DNA of 7,266 nucleotides from contig DAISIT010000114.1 of NCBI GenBank assembly GCA_036821845.1, positions 1 through 7,266 on the forward strand. The letters are read 5' to 3'. This DNA is from JAEUMD01 sp937950105. GTDB taxonomy: Bacteria; Pseudomonadota; Alphaproteobacteria; Rhizobiales; Hyphomicrobiaceae. Numbering within the stretch: the first letter of the stretch is position 1; each line of letters starts with the position of its first letter. A model generated the notes under the pieces. That model did no database searches. It saw nothing but the letters and a program-made list of their open reading frames with translations, and was not told where the DNA came from. The position numbers were made by a program, and so were the translations under genes. Below, one piece after another: positions 1 to 5,496 of this stretch.

Positions 1-573
1 GACGTCCGCACCCTTGGTGAAGATGCCGCCGCCGAGACGGGCGAAGATCGAGATGAGCGAGGCGCCGAAGCCGAGGGCGACGAGCGCGTCGACGACGTTG
101 CGGCTGGCCGGTGCATAGCCGAGCACCTTGGTCAGCACGTAGTAGTAGATGGCGACGCCGAGCAGGGCGAGACCGGCCACCAGCATGCCGGTGACGGCGC
201 CGGCCTTGAAGGCGATGTCGAGGCCCTTGGACAGCGAAACCGTCGCCGCCTGCGCGGTGCGGACGTTGGCGCGCACCGATACGTTCATGCCGATGTAGCC
301 GGCGACGCCCGAGAGCACCGCGCCGATCAGGAAGCCGACGGCCGTGAGCGGTCCGAGCAGGACCCAGGCCAGGACGAGGATCGCCACGCCGACCATGCCG
401 ATGGTCGTGTACTGGCGGTTGAGGTAGGCTTGCGCGCCCTCGCGGACATAGCCCGCGATTTCCTGCATGCGGGCATTACCGGCATCGGAACTCATCACCG
501 ACTGAATGGTGATGGCGGCGTAGACGAGGGATAGCGCGCCACAGGCGATGATCCCCCACAGTATCGTGTCCAT
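1..573 (-). CDS. hppA: Membrane-bound proton-translocating pyrophosphatase, N-terminal part (cut by window edge)
   Basis: Membrane pyrophosphatases hydrolyse cytosolic pyrophosphate to phosphate and use the energy to pump H+ (or Na+) across the inner membrane. The window holds residues 1-191 of a protein usually near 700 aa; the rest lies beyond position 1. Family hallmarks are visible: GNARMQEIAGYVREGAQAYL at 32-51, RQYTTI at 53-58, the GMNVSVRANVRTAQAA stretch at 95-110, and FARLGGGIFTKGADV at 177-191, which leads into the substrate-binding DVGADLVGK region just off the edge. Hydrophobic helices lie near 5-25, 59-93, 124-148 and 162-178. The ATG at 573 follows AAGGGA with a 6-nt gap. The residue that sets K+ dependence is outside the window; an H+-pumping, K+-independent enzyme would be usual for alphaproteobacteria, but that is inference. 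Divergent from the DUF937 gene. Confidence 0.97.
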   Translation of the reverse strand, partial: MDTILWGIIACGALSLVYAAITIQSVMSSDAGNARMQEIAGYVREGAQAYLNRQYTTIGMVGVAILVLAWVLLGPLTAVGFLIGAVLSGVAGYIGMNVSVRANVRTAQAATVSLSKGLDIAFKAGAVTGMLVAGLALLGVAIYYYVLTKVLGYAPASRNVVDALVALGFGASLISIFARLGGGIFTKGADV

Positions 574-905
574 CAGACGTCCCTTCTTGGGCCCGTTTCT
601 CGAAAAAGCCACGCCGGCCCGAGGGACAATCCGCTCTGCCGGCGCCTCGCCCCCCAAAATCGGCGAGTCTCGCGCGCGGACCATGCCAAATGCGCTGCCG
701 CGTTGCAACAACAGCACAATCGACTTTCGGTGGGTGAATGCGGCGATTTGCGCCGACTGCAGCGGCTACTGTCACCGGTCAGCCACGTACCCGTTGATGG
801 CGATCCACCGAAACAAGGCCGGCCGCGACCGCGCTCACCATCTCCCCTCTCGCTCGACGCCCCGCTATGCTAAGCGGAGCCATCCGTCATTGTTGAGAGC
901 ATCCC
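574..905. other. Divergent intergenic region between hppA and the DUF937 gene
   Basis: This 332-bp gap must hold the promoters of both divergent genes. I found no -35/-10 pair good enough to call in either direction. Visible elements are a Shine-Dalgarno AAGGGA for hppA at 580-585 (minus), a GAGAG for the DUF937 gene at 895-899 (plus), a short imperfectly supported hairpin (CTCGCC at 646-651 with GGCGAG at 662-667), and a 5-bp-arm dyad CCGCT-N6-AGCGG at 863-878 that contains a TATGCT element. Open frames through the gap have no family resemblance or credible ribosome binding site, so I call no gene here. Confidence 0.6.
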
Positions 906-1862
906 GTGAACTCGATTTTGCAGACCCTCGCCGGGTCCAGCTCGGCTCCGGCCGTTCAGCAGACCGCGACCGCCTTCGGCATCTCGCCCGCGCAGGCCCA
1001 GGCCGCCATGGGCGTCATGATCGACGCCCTGTCCAACCGCCTCGAGCGCAACACGCTGTCGCGCGGCGGCCTCGCCGATCTGGTGCGCGCGGTCGGCGAC
1101 CCGCGCAATGCGGCCTACGCTGGCGGCGATCTGGTCGGCAGCGCGGCCCAGCGTGAGGGCGGCAATGCCATCCTCGCCCATATCCTCGGCAGCAGGGACG
1201 CCAGCCGGGGCGTCGCCGCCCGCGCCGCGCGCGCCGCGGGGCTGCCAGCGGCCACCGCCGAGGCCATGCTGCCGCAGGTCGCGGCGATGATGATGGGCGA
1301 AGTGCAGAAGGCGGCACAGGGTCCGTTCGACGACATCCTGCGGCGCATCCCGGGCCTCGACGAGGCGCTGCGCGAGATCGATGGACGCCGCGCGGCCGGT
1401 GGTGGCGGCAGCGTGCCGCGCAGCGGCGGGGCGGGCGACGGCTGGAGCGATCGCGGCGGCGGTGGCGGTGGCTTCGATCTGCCCGACGCCGGGCCGGCGC
1501 CATCGCCGCGCACCGGCGGCATGCCCGAACAGCAGCCGTTGCCGATCCCCGGGGACGTACCGATGGGTGGCCAGGACGGCGGCTCGCGTTACGACGATCT
1601 CTCGGACATCCTGCGCCGGGGCGGCTTCAAGCTCCCGCGCGGCGAGGTCAATCTGCCGGACAATATACCCGGCAACATTCCCGGCGCCGAAGGGGGCGGC
1701 CCGCTCGGCACGCTGATCCGCGCCATCCTCGGCGCGCTCCTCGGCTTCCAGAGTCGCGGCCTGATCGGCTGGATCGTCCGCCTGATCGTCATGCGCTGGG
1801 GTTGGGGCTTCCTGCAGCGCATCCTCGGCCGCATCCTCGGCCGCGTCGTACTCGGCCGCTGA
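906..1862 (+). CDS. DUF937 domain protein with Gly-rich linker and hydrophobic C-terminus
   Basis: The function is unknown. Residues 1-135 match the DUF937 pattern as I know it: a Gln/Ala-rich N-terminal helix region, then GGNAILAHILGS at 85-96, AARAAGLPAATAEAMLPQVA at 107-126 and MMMGEV at 128-133. Residues 161-265 are a Gly/Pro-rich, low-complexity linker, including GGGG at 165-168 and six Gly at 184-189. Residues 266-318 are hydrophobic with regularly placed Arg, suggesting one or two membrane-active helices (268-281, 286-303), and end in RILGRILGRVVLGR. No signal peptide is present, so the N-terminal domain is probably cytosolic; membrane attachment through the C-terminus is inference. 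The start is GTG at 906, six nt after GAGAG; no better start lies nearby. A strong terminator follows at 1916-1946. The coding call is firm on codon-position GC bias and the domain match, but the biological role is open. Confidence 0.87.
   Translation: MNSILQTLAGSSSAPAVQQTATAFGISPAQAQAAMGVMIDALSNRLERNTLSRGGLADLVRAVGDPRNAAYAGGDLVGSAAQREGGNAILAHILGSRDASRGVAARAARAAGLPAATAEAMLPQVAAMMMGEVQKAAQGPFDDILRRIPGLDEALREIDGRRAAGGGGSVPRSGGAGDGWSDRGGGGGGFDLPDAGPAPSPRTGGMPEQQPLPIPGDVPMGGQDGGSRYDDLSDILRRGGFKLPRGEVNLPDNIPGNIPGAEGGGPLGTLIRAILGALLGFQSRGLIGWIVRLIVMRWGWGFLQRILGRILGRVVLGR
1818..1841 (+). repeat. Two tandem 12-bp units at the 3' end of the DUF937 gene
   Basis: CGCATCCTCGGC occurs twice without a gap (1818-1829 and 1830-1841), followed by a diverged third unit to about 1856. 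In frame it encodes RILG-RILG-RVVLG. Related ATCCTCGG codons also appear near 1724-1731 in the upstream hydrophobic stretch. The repeat keeps the frame, so it may be a recent slippage duplication within an amphipathic tail. Confidence 0.7.
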
Positions 1863-1915
1863 TACAGCGGAGCCCCGCAGGCCTCAAACGATGCTCAAAA
1901 CGGGCGGAAAAAAAG

Positions 1916-1950
1916 AAATCCGGAGCGTGGACCGCGCTCCGGATTTTTCG
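1916..1950. terminator. Bidirectional Rho-independent terminator
   Basis: A perfect 12-bp stem (AAATCCGGAGCG at 1916-1927 with CGCTCCGGATTT at 1935-1946) closes a 7-nt loop. On the plus strand it is followed by a T run (1944-1948); on the minus strand the A-rich tract 1908-1918 gives an equivalent U run. It therefore ends both the DUF937 transcript (54 nt past its stop) and the convergent secreted-protein transcript. Confidence 0.88.
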
Positions 1951-1989
1951 TTGTTGCGGGCCGGCTCCCATGGCGAAGGACACCGGCCG

Positions 1990-2077
1990 GCCGGGCGACG
2001 ACAGCCCGGCGGAGAGAGAAGTCTGAAACGCCGACGCTGACGACGCGACCGCGCAGCGCGCGGGAGGGAGCCCGCGC
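1990..2077. repeat. Two GC-rich hairpins downstream of the secreted-protein gene
   Basis: Two perfect 7-bp stems sit between the convergent genes: GCCGGGC at 1990-1996 with GCCCGGC at 2004-2010, and GCGCGGG at 2058-2064 with CCCGCGC at 2071-2077. The second begins 8 nt past the stop codon of the minus-strand gene. Neither has a following T run, so they are more likely mRNA 3'-end stabilisers or incidental GC-rich dyads than terminators; the nearby 1916-1946 element can do the terminating. Confidence 0.45.
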
Positions 2078-2085
2078 ACCCGTCA

Positions 2086-2421
2086 TTACTTACAGGGGCG
2101 AGCGTTGATATCGCAGCCCCAGCCGCTCGCGCCCTGCGTGCAGGTGACCTGCTTGCTGGCGGCCTTCTTGAAGCTTGCCCAGGCCGAGCCGTACTCGAGC
2201 GACGTGAAACCCGCCCAGGACGAGATGGCAGCCTGCAGAGCAGCGGCCTTGGACGGCTGCGCGGCGCTGTTGCCGTTGTGGAAGTGATCGCTCATGCAGA
2301 GCTTCTTGCCTTCGCGGCGCAGGTCGTGAATGCCGGCGAGGCCGGTGTCGTTGGCGCTGGCCGAAACCGTCGAAACCGCGAGCACCGCGACGCCAGCGGA
2401 TACCAAGAGCGTCCACTTCAT
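2086..2421 (-). CDS. Small secreted four-cysteine protein, unknown function
   Basis: The product is 111 aa. Residues 1-23 form a clear Sec signal peptide (Lys2, a hydrophobic core at 5-18, then ASA before Asn24), giving an 88-aa periplasmic or secreted mature protein. The mature part has four cysteines (42, 94, 103, 110), enough for two disulfides, and reads CMSDHFHNG at 42-50, SSWAGFTSLEYGSAWASF at 67-84, and VTC...WGCDINARPC at 92-110. The pattern of Trp, then YG, Trp, then C...W-C...A-PC at the C-terminus resembles conserved hypothetical proteins I associate with rhizobia, but I cannot give a family name. The ATG at 2421 is chosen because the signal peptide starts there and GGAAGG lies 8 nt upstream; the much longer upstream extension of the frame is rejected. 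That ribosome site is inside an inverted repeat (2426-2470). Convergent with the DUF937 gene. Confidence 0.87.
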   Translation of the reverse strand: MKWTLLVSAGVAVLAVSTVSASANDTGLAGIHDLRREGKKLCMSDHFHNGNSAAQPSKAAALQAAISSWAGFTSLEYGSAWASFKKAASKQVTCTQGASGWGCDINARPCK

Positions 2422-2425
2422 AGGT

Positions 2426-2476
2426 TGCACCTTCCACGAATCGATGAAGCCGTTATGCCCGGAAGGTGCACGATTC
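2426..2476 (-). promoter_or_regulatory. 5' leader hairpin covering the Shine-Dalgarno of the secreted-protein gene
   Basis: Perfect 10-bp inverted repeat: TGCACCTTCC (plus 2426-2435) and GGAAGGTGCA (plus 2461-2470), 25 nt apart. In the minus-strand transcript the downstream arm contains the Shine-Dalgarno GGAAGG, so the folded form would hide it. A second pair, GAATCG (2438-2443) and CGATTC (2471-2476), interleaves with the first and offers an alternative fold leaving GGAAGG free. A DNA-level operator is also possible. The repeat is seen directly; regulation is inferred. Confidence 0.5.
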
Positions 2477-2594
2477 ACACGGCTCCCGCGATCGGTCGGC
2501 GTCAGTCGCTTCTTGATTTGCTGCGATGCGTGCAAAGCGGTCACAGCTGTCGCCGGAGCCGCTGGAAGTTGTGCCCGCACGTGCTGCGGAGAGA

Positions 2595-2623
2595 GTTCGA
2601 AGGCCACACGTCGGCCTTCGAAC
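2595..2623 (-). terminator. Hairpin after the DUF2157-GDYXXLXY operon, possible terminator without a U tract
   Basis: A perfect 11-bp stem (GTTCGAAGGCC at 2595-2605 with GGCCTTCGAAC at 2613-2623) with a 7-nt loop lies 24 nt past the stop codon of the GDYXXLXY gene. On the minus strand it is followed only by a short TCTCTC stretch, not a T run. It may be a U-poor terminator or a 3'-end stabiliser separating the operon from the secreted-protein gene downstream. Confidence 0.5.
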
Positions 2624-2647
2624 GCGTAGCGTGCTTTCGGCTTGCAC

Positions 2648-3268
2648 CTACAGGAGCGGCTCGGCTTCGATGCGCTGACCGTCGACCGTGAGGCCCTTGA
2701 GCGCCGCGGTGCCATCGTCGCCGATGACGACGTGGGCCTTGACCTTGCCGGGTCGGATCTCGGTCTCGATAGCGCGCCCGGTGCCCTCCGGCACGAAGAA
2801 GCTCTCGATGCCGTAGGACAACGTGACGAGCTCGGTCGGGGAGCCGCCGCGCGACACGAAGCGGACGCGGGCCGCGAGCACCACATCCTCGGGCGTCACG
2901 CCTGCCGGGCGCTTGGCTGTGGCGGCCTTCGCCTTCCAGCCCTCGCCTTCGCGCGCCAGCGTCACGTACACGGCGTCGCCCTTGTGCGGCTCCCTGTCGA
3001 ACATGACGAGCGGCACCTGCGAGATGTCGTAGCCGAGGATCACGTAGTCGCCGCGGAACAGGCTGCGCGGATCGACCGGCTTGACGTCGAGCGTGATCTC
3101 GCGCCCCGTCGACAGCAGGCGCTCGCGGCCGGCGACCATCCAGACCAGCACCCCAGCCTGAGCCAGCGCCACCAGCGCGATCAGTGCCACCCGCCAGTTG
3201 CGCAGCGCGGCAATCAGCCGGCTCACCGCTCCTTGCATATCTTCGATCGTGTTCACAGCACTGTTCAT
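2648..3268 (-). CDS. GDYXXLXY domain protein, single-pass membrane anchored
   Basis: This is a 206-aa protein of the GDYXXLXY family, of unknown biochemical role. The signature GDYVILGY is at 73-80, preceded by VDPRSLFR at 65-72, and the second conserved block YGIESFFVPEGTG is at 152-164. One transmembrane helix near 27-46 follows a short cytosolic N-terminus, so the beta-rich domain is predicted to be outside the cytoplasm. The ATG at 3268 overlaps the stop of the DUF2157 gene as ATGA (3265-3268), and GGGAG lies 7 nt upstream of it; this means a shared transcript and probable translational coupling. Family members are often paired with DUF2157 proteins, so the two products probably work together in the inner membrane (inference). 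The open frame extends upstream through the DUF2157 gene, but that part is out-of-frame shadow. Confidence 0.94.
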   Translation of the reverse strand: MNSAVNTIEDMQGAVSRLIAALRNWRVALIALVALAQAGVLVWMVAGRERLLSTGREITLDVKPVDPRSLFRGDYVILGYDISQVPLVMFDREPHKGDAVYVTLAREGEGWKAKAATAKRPAGVTPEDVVLAARVRFVSRGGSPTELVTLSYGIESFFVPEGTGRAIETEIRPGKVKAHVVIGDDGTAALKGLTVDGQRIEAEPLL

Positions 3269-4377
3269 GACACCACTCCCGACTGGTCCTCGGCCCGGTG
3301 CAGGCGCCGCGCCATGGCCGCCAGCGCGATGATGATGAGACCGGTGGCGAGGTAGAAGACCGACGAGCCGAGCAGCGTGCCGACCGTCTTGAAATAGATG
3401 CCGAGGATCTCGACCGAGAAACCGACGTAGCCGAGCCAGACGGCCGGGCGGATGCCATGGCGCAGCCCGTAGACGATGGCCCCGAGCAGCAGGCCGAGCG
3501 TCACGATCGCCAGCAGCACGAGGCTCGGCGTGGTGATGCGCTCGATGAACTGCTGCGTGAAGAGCCCGGCGTAGGAGATCACCATGCCGTAGCCGAGGGC
3601 CGTCGGCGCGATGTCCGCCGCCTCGACGTCGAAGCCCGGCAGGCGCGGCTTGAATTCCAGCGCCGCGATCGCGAGAGCCGCGACCACCAGGCCGAACAGC
3701 GTCACCATCCAGTGCGCGTGGCCCTGATCCACGACCCAGCCGAGCCGCACGACGAAGCCGGTCAGCAGGATGGCGACGAGGTGAATACCGGGACGCCAGC
3801 GGTGCGCGAGGAAGGCGGCCGCCAGCGCGGCAATGGCCACGAGCAGCGGCCAGTGCACAATGTTGGCCATTGCGGTTTCCATCCCGCTCCACAGGCCGAA
3901 CAGCACGGCGGAGGCGGCGAGCGCCGGATTGGACCCGAGCAGGACACCCGCACCGAAGCCGCCCAGCGCCCACACCAGCACCGCGTCCGGTGGATGCCCG
4001 TCGATGTGGTACATCTGCGAAATCAGCATGATGCCGGCACCGAACACGGCGACGCCGAGCAGGATGGCGGCGTGCGCGAACGCATCCATGCGCCGGGCGA
4101 ACAGCGCCGCCGCAGCTCCGTACGAGCCGAGCAGGCCCGCGAAGATGATGCCGAGGCGCACGACGCGCGGCATCTCCTGCCAGTTGGCGGCGACGAAGCT
4201 CATGGCCGCGAAGCCGAGCATGACCGCACCGAGAATGCCAAGGACGGTCGCGAGGCCCGGGCCGCGTCGGCGCGTCGACAGCTCGTGCGCGATTGCGCGG
4301 GCGCCCTCCTCGGTCACCCACCCCGCCTGCCGCCATCGCTCGACATCCTTCTGCAGGTGCGAACGGCTCAACCACAT
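3265..4377 (-). CDS. DUF2157 multi-pass membrane protein
   Basis: A 370-aa integral membrane protein with a soluble N-terminal helix region (about 1-38, including WRQAGWVTEEGARAIAHEL at 15-33) followed by about ten hydrophobic segments. DUF2157 features are the N-terminal region with W...G.I/V, the first helices GLATVLGILGAVMLG (41-55), and the VAANW motif at 62-66. The conserved-looking block QMYHIDGHPPDAVLVWALGG spans 121-140. The reaction is unknown. Two starts compete: a GTG at 4392 (MEWRV..., five residues longer) and the ATG at 4377. I prefer the ATG because GGAG lies 9 nt upstream of it, whereas the GTG has no Shine-Dalgarno and would sit only about 10 nt from the predicted transcript start. 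First gene of a two-gene operon with GDYXXLXY. The promoter is visible at 4410-4437. Confidence 0.93.
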   Translation of the reverse strand: MWLSRSHLQKDVERWRQAGWVTEEGARAIAHELSTRRRGPGLATVLGILGAVMLGFAAMSFVAANWQEMPRVVRLGIIFAGLLGSYGAAAALFARRMDAFAHAAILLGVAVFGAGIMLISQMYHIDGHPPDAVLVWALGGFGAGVLLGSNPALAASAVLFGLWSGMETAMANIVHWPLLVAIAALAAAFLAHRWRPGIHLVAILLTGFVVRLGWVVDQGHAHWMVTLFGLVVAALAIAALEFKPRLPGFDVEAADIAPTALGYGMVISYAGLFTQQFIERITTPSLVLLAIVTLGLLLGAIVYGLRHGIRPAVWLGYVGFSVEILGIYFKTVGTLLGSSVFYLATGLIIIALAAMARRLHRAEDQSGVVS

Positions 4378-4394
4378 GACGCGCCACTCCACTT

Positions 4395-4430
4395 ATTGAA
4401 CATCGTTCTAATATAATTGAACGTCGTTTT
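4395..4430. promoter_or_regulatory. Twin operator-like repeats over the DUF2157 operon promoter
   Basis: Two copies of ATTGAAC-R-TCGTT-Y-T start at 4395 and 4416, exactly 21 bp apart (two helical turns, same DNA face), matching at 13 of 15 positions. The first is a clean dyad GAAC-ATC-GTTC; the second, GAAC-GTC-GTTT, is one base off. One covers the spacer between -35 and -10, the other the predicted transcription start. This placement suits a dimeric repressor, TetR-like in style; no regulator gene lies in the window. Confidence 0.6.
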
Positions 4431-4437
4431 GTGTCAA
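4410..4437 (-). promoter_or_regulatory. Sigma-70 promoter of the DUF2157-GDYXXLXY operon
   Basis: On the minus strand a perfect TTGACA (4437-4432) is followed by a 16-bp spacer and TATATT (4415-4410, five of six matches to TATAAT). Transcription would begin near 4403, leaving a leader of about 26 nt before the ATG at 4377. The local AT-rich composition stands out from the GC-rich surroundings. It is the only near-consensus promoter I could identify in the window. Confidence 0.78.
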
Positions 4438-4456
4438 GCGCTCGTGCGGCGAGCGC
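4438..4456. repeat. Short hairpin just upstream of the operon promoter
   Basis: GCGCTCG at 4438-4444 pairs with CGAGCGC at 4450-4456 around a 5-nt loop, directly abutting the -35 box. It has no T run. It could attenuate read-through from the lipoprotein gene upstream or be incidental. The rest of the gap (4457-4637) shows nothing I can call. Confidence 0.35.
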
Positions 4457-4637
4457 GAACCACCATGGTCGCCGTCAATGGCAGGTTCGCGGCGACGAGG
4501 AGACGGAGAAGGTGCAAGAGGCGGCGCAACGTCTCACGGCGCCGCGCCGGCTCGAGGGGCGAGGGCGGCGGAGACGAGCGAAGATGCGTCACAACGGTCG
4601 GAATGGCAGGCAGAGCGGCACCGATGCCGCCGACAGG

Positions 4638-5294
4638 TCAGCGCGTCGAGGCCGGCAGGCTGCCGAGATCGGCAATGTACCAGTTGTCGGTATCGACGAT
4701 CGCCGGGTTCTCGCCGTTGGCGTAGATCCAGCTGTCGACCGCGTACTTCTTGGCCCCGTCGTTCTCTTTCAGCACGGCGGTCCAGTGCGTCCAGCCGGAA
4801 ACGCCACGCCAGAGCTGGTCCTTGGCGAAGGGCGTGCCGACCGTGTGGTGCTTCAGCAGGCCGTTGTTCTGCAGCACGAGCAGGTAAGAGGTCGTGTTGG
4901 TCGCCTCGTCGACGCAATCCTGCTGGGTCGGATCGCCCGAGGCCGCGAAATCCATGCCCTCGCGGTCCTTGTCGGTTCCGATGGCGGCGCCGACGCGCCG
5001 CTCGATCCAGCCGATCGCGTAGGCGACCGCGCGGCGCTCCTCGGCCGCGCTCTGATCCTTGGCGTTCTTCTTCATGATCGAGCGCAGTTCGGTCATATCC
5101 GCGTCGGTAAAACGGAAGCGCGTCTGCTGTTTGCAGCCATAGGCGCTGCAGACGTGCACCGTATTGCCATCGGGCTTCTTGGCCTGGAAATCGTCGTAGT
5201 GGCCGAGTGTCGGCCCGTTGCGCTCATGCGTACAGGCGGCCAGAGCGAGGGTCGCAGCCACGAGGGCGGTGATGGCGCCAAACCTGGATGTCAC
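4638..5294 (-). CDS. Putative lipoprotein with possible Cys-His-Asp (transglutaminase/papain-like) triad
   Basis: The product is 218 aa. The N-terminus has Arg4, a hydrophobic stretch at 6-19 and the lipobox LAAC at 18-21, so Cys21 should be lipid-modified and the protein anchored in the envelope. A Cys pair, CSAYGC, is at 49-54. The C-terminal half has blocks in the order seen in transglutaminase-like cysteine enzymes: QQDCVDEATNTTSYLLVL (124-141, Cys127), THWTAVL (169-175, His170) and YAVDSWIYANG (184-194, Asp187). I infer a related fold, perhaps a peptidase or amidase; it may equally be an inactive or structural relative. The start is GTG at 5294 with GAGG 5 nt upstream, matching the signal peptide. 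No promoter could be called. Divergent from trmFO; separated from the DUF2157 operon by 260 nt with its own promoter, so probably a separate unit. Confidence 0.87.
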   Translation of the reverse strand: MTSRFGAITALVAATLALAACTHERNGPTLGHYDDFQAKKPDGNTVHVCSAYGCKQQTRFRFTDADMTELRSIMKKNAKDQSAAEERRAVAYAIGWIERRVGAAIGTDKDREGMDFAASGDPTQQDCVDEATNTTSYLLVLQNNGLLKHHTVGTPFAKDQLWRGVSGWTHWTAVLKENDGAKKYAVDSWIYANGENPAIVDTDNWYIADLGSLPASTR

Positions 5295-5430
5295 GTCGTC
5301 CTCGCGTGGAATTCGTGGGTCTGCTGACTTGTCCGAATACTCGACGCCGCAATCAACGCATGCTCTTTACAGACCGGTGCCCTCACACCTCCCTCGCGCA
5401 TATCATTCTGACGGTGCCGAGCAAAGGTGC

Positions 5431-5496
5431 ATGAATGAGCAAAACCCTGTGATTCGCAGCGCCGCGTCAACTTCAGGAGCCGACCGCAACTCATGA
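5431..5496 (+). other. Possible leader mini-ORF overlapping the trmFO start
   Basis: A 21-codon frame begins at ATG 5431 and its TGA shares bases with the trmFO ATG (ATGA at 5493-5496). AAAGG lies 3 nt before its ATG, which is closer than usual. The trmFO Shine-Dalgarno AGGAG (5475-5479) sits 13 nt from the trmFO ATG, longer than usual, so coupling from a translated leader is plausible. The frame could also be there by chance. Confidence 0.25.

Noticed and set aside
548..1156. Plus-strand frame crossing the hppA-DUF937 gap
   Set aside because: It begins inside hppA, has no ribosome site and runs out of frame into the DUF937 gene; its sequence matches no family I know.
2541..3458. Long minus-strand frame spanning the GDYXXLXY gene
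   Set aside because: It is low-complexity Arg/Ala/Ser-rich sequence out of frame with both recognised genes.
2648..4387. A single long minus-strand frame (579 codons) that could look like a fusion ending in GDYXXLXY
   Set aside because: Only its last 206 codons are family sequence; the upstream part is an out-of-frame Arg/Ala/Pro-rich shadow of the DUF2157 gene, which is intact in another frame and ends in ATGA at the junction.
3298..4416. Long plus-strand frame antisense to the DUF2157 gene
   Set aside because: Its translation is rich in Arg, Asp, Glu and His with no domain, as expected from the antisense strand of a GC-rich membrane-protein gene.
4398..4422. LexA (SOS) box at the DUF2157 promoter
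   Set aside because: The alphaproteobacterial LexA site is GTTC-N7-GTTC; here the same-direction GAAC copies are separated by 17 nt and the dyad spacing is 3, so it does not fit.
4431..5327. 298-codon plus-strand frame antisense to the lipoprotein gene
   Set aside because: No ribosome site or domain; the minus-strand gene has a lipobox signal peptide and a coherent protein, so this is a shadow.
5435..5452. Five-codon frame (ATGAGC...TGA) upstream of trmFO as an attenuator peptide
   Set aside because: It has no Shine-Dalgarno of its own, no run of regulatory codons, and no terminator hairpin follows it.
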